Assembly (NCBI GenBank): GCA_034336665.1
Contig: CM067589.1
Span: forward strand, 3,873,290-3,937,289
Origin: Luscinia megarhynchos
Taxonomy: Eukaryota > Chordata > Aves > Passeriformes > Turdidae
DNA length: 64,000 nucleotides
Reading direction: 5' to 3'
Positions 60,131-64,000 of this stretch are shown piece after piece (the first letter of the stretch is position 1; every line of letters begins with the position of its first letter). The translations under genes and the position numbers were made by a program. Below the pieces are notes generated by a model. That model was given only the letters and a program-made list of their open reading frames with translations, ran no database searches and was not told where the DNA came from.

Positions 60131-62381
60131 CCAGAATGGGAAAGGAGCAGCTCACACTGTACATGGGGTTTATACACAAAAGAATTGCAGGATTGCAAAT
60201 ACATGACAAATGTAAAAGGTAAATTTCTAAGGCTTCAGGGATAACTAGCAGCCAGCTGTGTCTCTGGAGCACGAGGAACACCAACTGCCTGCTGCATGGC
60301 CCAAAAGCTTGTTGGTCAGATGCAGCAGGAACAAAAGTGCCTGCAGCCCTCGTGAGTGGGGATCTGGCTAAAACGCTGTGTGATCAAACCTAGCCTGACC
60401 CAGGCTGGAGGAAGGAGTGAACGTGAAGCTGCTAAAAAGCTGCCCAGGAGAGGCAGCAGCTGGGTGGGGGCCTGGCTGCCAAGGTTCACCCAGCACAGCC
60501 TCTGGGGGGTCCCTTTGGTGGTGCCAGCCCAGGGCCGGCCTGTGGGTGTACCTTGGGGCAGATAAAATTCACTGGAAATGACCGTGGGAGAGCTTGGGTG
60601 CTTTGCCTCATGAGTCCCACAGGCACAGGACTGCACGTGGGAGGAGTGGGACAGAGATGCCCAGCAGCCTGTGTGAAAGAGAGAAACTGAGACTTAAGAA
60701 TCAAGCATCAAGAGATGCTTTGGGTAAAAGGGGGATGACAAAATTGTATAGTTTGCTGTAATTTATGGTGCTTACAAGAACAGGAGGAGAGCAAGGCTAC
60801 AAGGTGAGGTCAAAAGCTAGAATGAGCAAACAGGATGCAGGGAGAAAGACACCACATGATGAGGGGGTCCTCAGGCCCGTGAGACCTGGAAAACTGATAG
60901 CAAAGTCTGGGAAATGGCCAAAGGATGAAAAAGAGAGCATGTGCAAGGAGGCAAAGTGAAAAGTTCTGAGAGGAAGACCATTTACTTCATCCCAAAGACC
61001 CTGAGAGGAGCACCAGAGCAACCTGAAAGGAGCAATGGGCAGTGCAAAGAGGAGTGAAACTAATTTCCATGTGAAGTGGGGAGGCAATGGATATGTATGA
61101 GGCGAATTGTGTATCCCTGGTTTGTAGAGAAGAAAAGGAGAGGTGCAGGTTGCCAAAGGTGTGCATGTTGTTGGAGGAGCTGTCCCCCATGGCCCCCAGT
61201 GCTAAATAAACAGACACCTACTCTTAGAATTTATTTTGTGAGTTACAGAGTGTTTTTCTGTGCTTCACGTGTGCCAGACAGAACTGTGACCTGGCTTGTG
61301 ACAGCTCTGGGCAGGCCTGTGCTCACTGGGCTCTGTGCTTGGGGGAAGGAGTTCACTGATCCTTCAGCCAAGGGAGGCTCTGCCGGCCAATGAACCCCTG
61401 TTCATCAGAGCTCAGGGGTGTCCCAGTGCCTGGCACCTGGGAGAGGAGCCAGGTGGGTTCCTGTGCCCAGGGGGGTCTGTGGTTCTGTGCTCTCCAGGAG
61501 ACACGTGGCTGTGTGTCCCCATGTCACAAAGGGGCAGAGGTGTGGCACCTCTCGAGTGACTGTGAGCTCACCTGCCCAGTGCTCAGTGTCCTGAGAACAG
61601 GCCAACGAACCAGCTGGTCTTCAGGATAGCTCAGCTTCCTCATTGGTTGCTCACCTCTCTGACTTTCAAACAGATTCATTGTTTACTGTCCCCTTCAACT
61701 TTCATCCCCTCCCAGGTAATTATGGTTTGACTCTTGGGATAGAGCACAGGGGAAGGAGATAAAAGTCTAGGCTGGTTTATACCTTCCTAGCTGAAGGCTC
61801 AGCTGCTGCACCTCTGCAGGCTGCTCTGATACAGGCTAGGCCAGAGTCCTTAGTTGCTGATTCTCTTTTCTTTACTATTGCCTAGGGTAGGTAGGTAGGG
61901 GGTGAGTGCAGCCTGAGGGGCCGAGCTCAGGCCAGAGTGGCAAAAGCCCACCTTGGCTGCTGCAGGAGGGAGTGAGACAGAAAAAGGAGAGCAGCAAAGG
62001 CAGTAGTTAAGTTAGTGGCTGAATGCTGGTCACTCCTGCAGAGGAGGGGGAAGGCAGAGAGCTCTGCTGTTGATGCTGTGACAGCAGCAGCAGAGACTGT
62101 TCAGGGAAGGTGACGTGCACTGGAGCACTGCAGAAGGACCTTCGAAGCTCCTGGGGCTCTGTCAGCCATCACAAAGGTGTGAATCTGCAGTTCAGCACCT
62201 GGTACAAGCACCACTGAAACTCTTGATGGCAAAGCCTGTTCTTTCTCTAGGCTGTATTTATTTGGAGTTTTTATGCTTTTGGTGATCTACAGTAATTTCT
62301 TTGCAATCAGGTGAGGGGATTGACACTGATCTCTTTCTGGAGCATCATCCAGGGCTTTGCCCTCTGTTCCTGAGAGAGGCA

Positions 62382-63902
62382 ATGGCCACAACAGAGAACG
62401 ATTCCTGTGAGTAACAGCTTCACTGGCAGGTTTGGACTTTGTGACTCCCCACACACAACTGACATGACTGGTGGTCAGTTCCCAGAATGATGTGCTCACA
62501 ACCTAGAGTGAGCTCTGGGATTGCTGAGAGCAGCCAGCCTGACCCAAGTGTTTATGACTGGTCACAGGAAAACACCTTTTGTCTCTCCTTTGTCACTATG
62601 TACAAGACTTTGAAACATCAATGCTCACAGAGAGCTCTGACATCCCTGAGTTACATTTTGTGTTCAGTACTTGCCTGTTTTCAATAAGTTACAGTCAGTT
62701 ACAATCAGGGAAAGCTTGACCTGATAATCCAGTCTAGAGCTCTGGTGAGAAAGGAAGGTTCCCTGAGGCCCAGAAACCAGAGCTGGGCTTTGTTGAACTG
62801 TTGGCAAAGTCAGCCAAAGGGGAAGAGACTTTTCCAAACCAGGAAATTTCAATGGCAGTGCTAGGCTTCCCCTGATACTGAGCTGAAGGTTCAAGCTGCT
62901 TGTCCTGACTGCTTGTGTAGAAACCTGCAAGTTTGAATATGCTTTAGTTCCTTGTCTGATCTCTTTCCAAATGGAATTTCTCTGCAGTCATTGCCGAGGG
63001 AATGGCTCCTCCAAAAAGGATCCTCTTCCCACCGGAGAAGATCTGCATGGTCTGGCAGCAGAGACAGAGTGCTGGAGCAGGGCTCTTCAATGTGGGCAAC
63101 ACCTGCTTCCTCAACGCTGTCCTGCAGTGCCTGACCTACACCCCCCCACTGGCCAACTACCTGCTGTCCCGAGAGCACAGCCAGGCCTGTGAGTGCTTTT
63201 AGGAACATCTGAAAATCTCTTCATCGAGTCGCAGAGATTCCCAGATCCTGCAATTTGATTTAGGAGAACAGCAGCCCATTGTCAGCCCCATGAGTTCATG
63301 TTCTTGAAACACTCAAGCCTAGAAGCCACTTGTCCTACCCAGCTGTCTTTCCCTTCATGAAAGCACCTCTTTTCTAGCTCCAAGACTTTATTCCTTTATT
63401 CCTTTGTTCCTTTATTCCAAGTGAAACCCTCTTGGCTAATTGCACAGAAAACTGTGGCTTTAGCATCCCTCTAAGAACATTTTCTGCACACTAAAATGCC
63501 CTGGGATCACTGGGACGTTGGGACGAGTGGGGTATTGCCCTGGAGTGGAAGAGGAGGAGTTTCCCACTGCTGTGGATGTGTTGCTAAGCTAAGGACCTTC
63601 GTGTGTCCCTCTTCAGGTCACCAGCAGGGTTTCTGCATGATGTGTGTCATGGAAGCCCACGTGAACAAGGTCCTGCGTTCCCCTGTCAGTGCCATCCTGC
63701 CTTTGGCTGTCCTCAAGGTTTTCAGACGTAAGTCATGCCAGGTGCTTGGACAGCTCTTCTTCCCTTCCTGTATGAGAGAACTACAAACTTCTTTCTTAGG
63801 CATAGGAGAACACTTCCAGCTTGGCAGGGAGGAAGATGCCCACGACTTCCTGTCCTGTACTGTCAATGCCATGCAGAGAGCTTGTCTGAGTGCAAGCAGC
63901 GA
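62382..63902 (+). CDS. USP42-like: USP42-like ubiquitin protease, copy 3, partial
   Basis: Exons 1-4 only: 62382-62406, 62988-63188, 63617-63727 and 63800-63902. The window ends in intron 4. Exon 4 has the intact CAGGGAGGAA reading, as in copy 2, so the frame is preserved through EEDAHDFL. The catalytic Cys box is present. Coding differences from copy 2 in these exons are few and seem mostly silent (for example GCA to GCC in exon 3). Whether the rest is intact cannot be seen. Confidence 0.9.
63386..63419. repeat. TTCCTTTATTC microsatellite, unit 3
   Basis: Shortest version of the intron 2 tract. Confidence 0.8.
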
Positions 63903-64000
63903 GTAAGCACAAGCAAATCACCCTCCCAAGTTCTGAGCCCTTGGGCTGCTTGGCGTGCTCCCATCAAGGGAAAGCTAAAGCCTGGCCTTTCAGGCCAAGC

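Larger units (their letters stand above)
48822..60766 (+). repeat. tandem array unit 2 (11.9 kb)
   Basis: Second copy of the unit described at 36915, 11,945 bases long. Same gene order and same insertions throughout. Differences are scattered substitutions, short indels and tandem-repeat length. Confidence 0.95.
60767..64000 (+). repeat. tandem array unit 3, cut by window end
   Basis: The third unit starts GGTGCTTACAAGAACAGG and follows units 1 and 2 to the last base of the window. The array therefore continues beyond this window. Confidence 0.95.

Noticed and set aside
1..64000. tRNA, rRNA or snRNA genes
   Set aside because: No cloverleaf, box motif or conserved RNA wording was noticed on either strand; a covariance-model scan would be needed to exclude small ones.

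Overview
The window is vertebrate nuclear DNA from a bird, most likely a songbird. Genes are split by GT-AG introns and there are no bacterial features. CR1 LINE 3' ends are scattered throughout, and many retroviral LTR pieces belong to families I recognise as common in passerines. Exon calls come from conceptual translation, splice-site reading and remembered vertebrate orthologues; nothing was searched.

Layout. (1) 1-2330: intergenic, no gene seen, with a CCTTG-rich simple repeat. (2) 2508-6162, minus strand: an intact five-exon acrosin gene (sperm serine protease) with a long Pro/Glu/Thr repeat tail. A CR1 copy and a solo LTR lie in its introns. Its zymogen cleavage site is altered. (3) 6163-12200: intergenic, mostly old LTRs and TA/CA microsatellites. 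(4) About 12200-35280, plus strand: the complete NDC80 (HEC1) kinetochore gene, with a CpG-island promoter, an untranslated first exon, 16 coding exons and 640 codons. One intron appears to use a GC-AG pair. A 6.6-kb endogenous class III (ERV-L-like) provirus lies antisense in the intron after coding exon 8. It has two LTRs, a 5-bp target duplication, damaged gag and pol, no env, and an unusual membrane-type reading frame ahead of gag. (5) 35280-36915: LTR debris. (6) 36915-64000: a tandem array with a period of about 11.9 kb. Each unit holds a 12-exon ubiquitin protease gene related to USP42. Unit 1 has a one-base insertion that breaks the frame, unit 2 is intact (511 codons), and unit 3 runs off the window end after exon 4. 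Each unit also carries the same set of LTRs, a CR1 copy and a 42-bp GC-box minisatellite.

How it fits together. Acrosin and NDC80 are transcribed away from each other, about 6 kb apart. The USP42-like genes follow NDC80 in the same direction. NDC80 is the conserved single-copy anchor. The flanks are the dynamic parts: a reproductive protease with a repeat tail on one side, and a recently amplified deubiquitinase family embedded in LTRs on the other. The best candidate for something little described is the USP42-like array.
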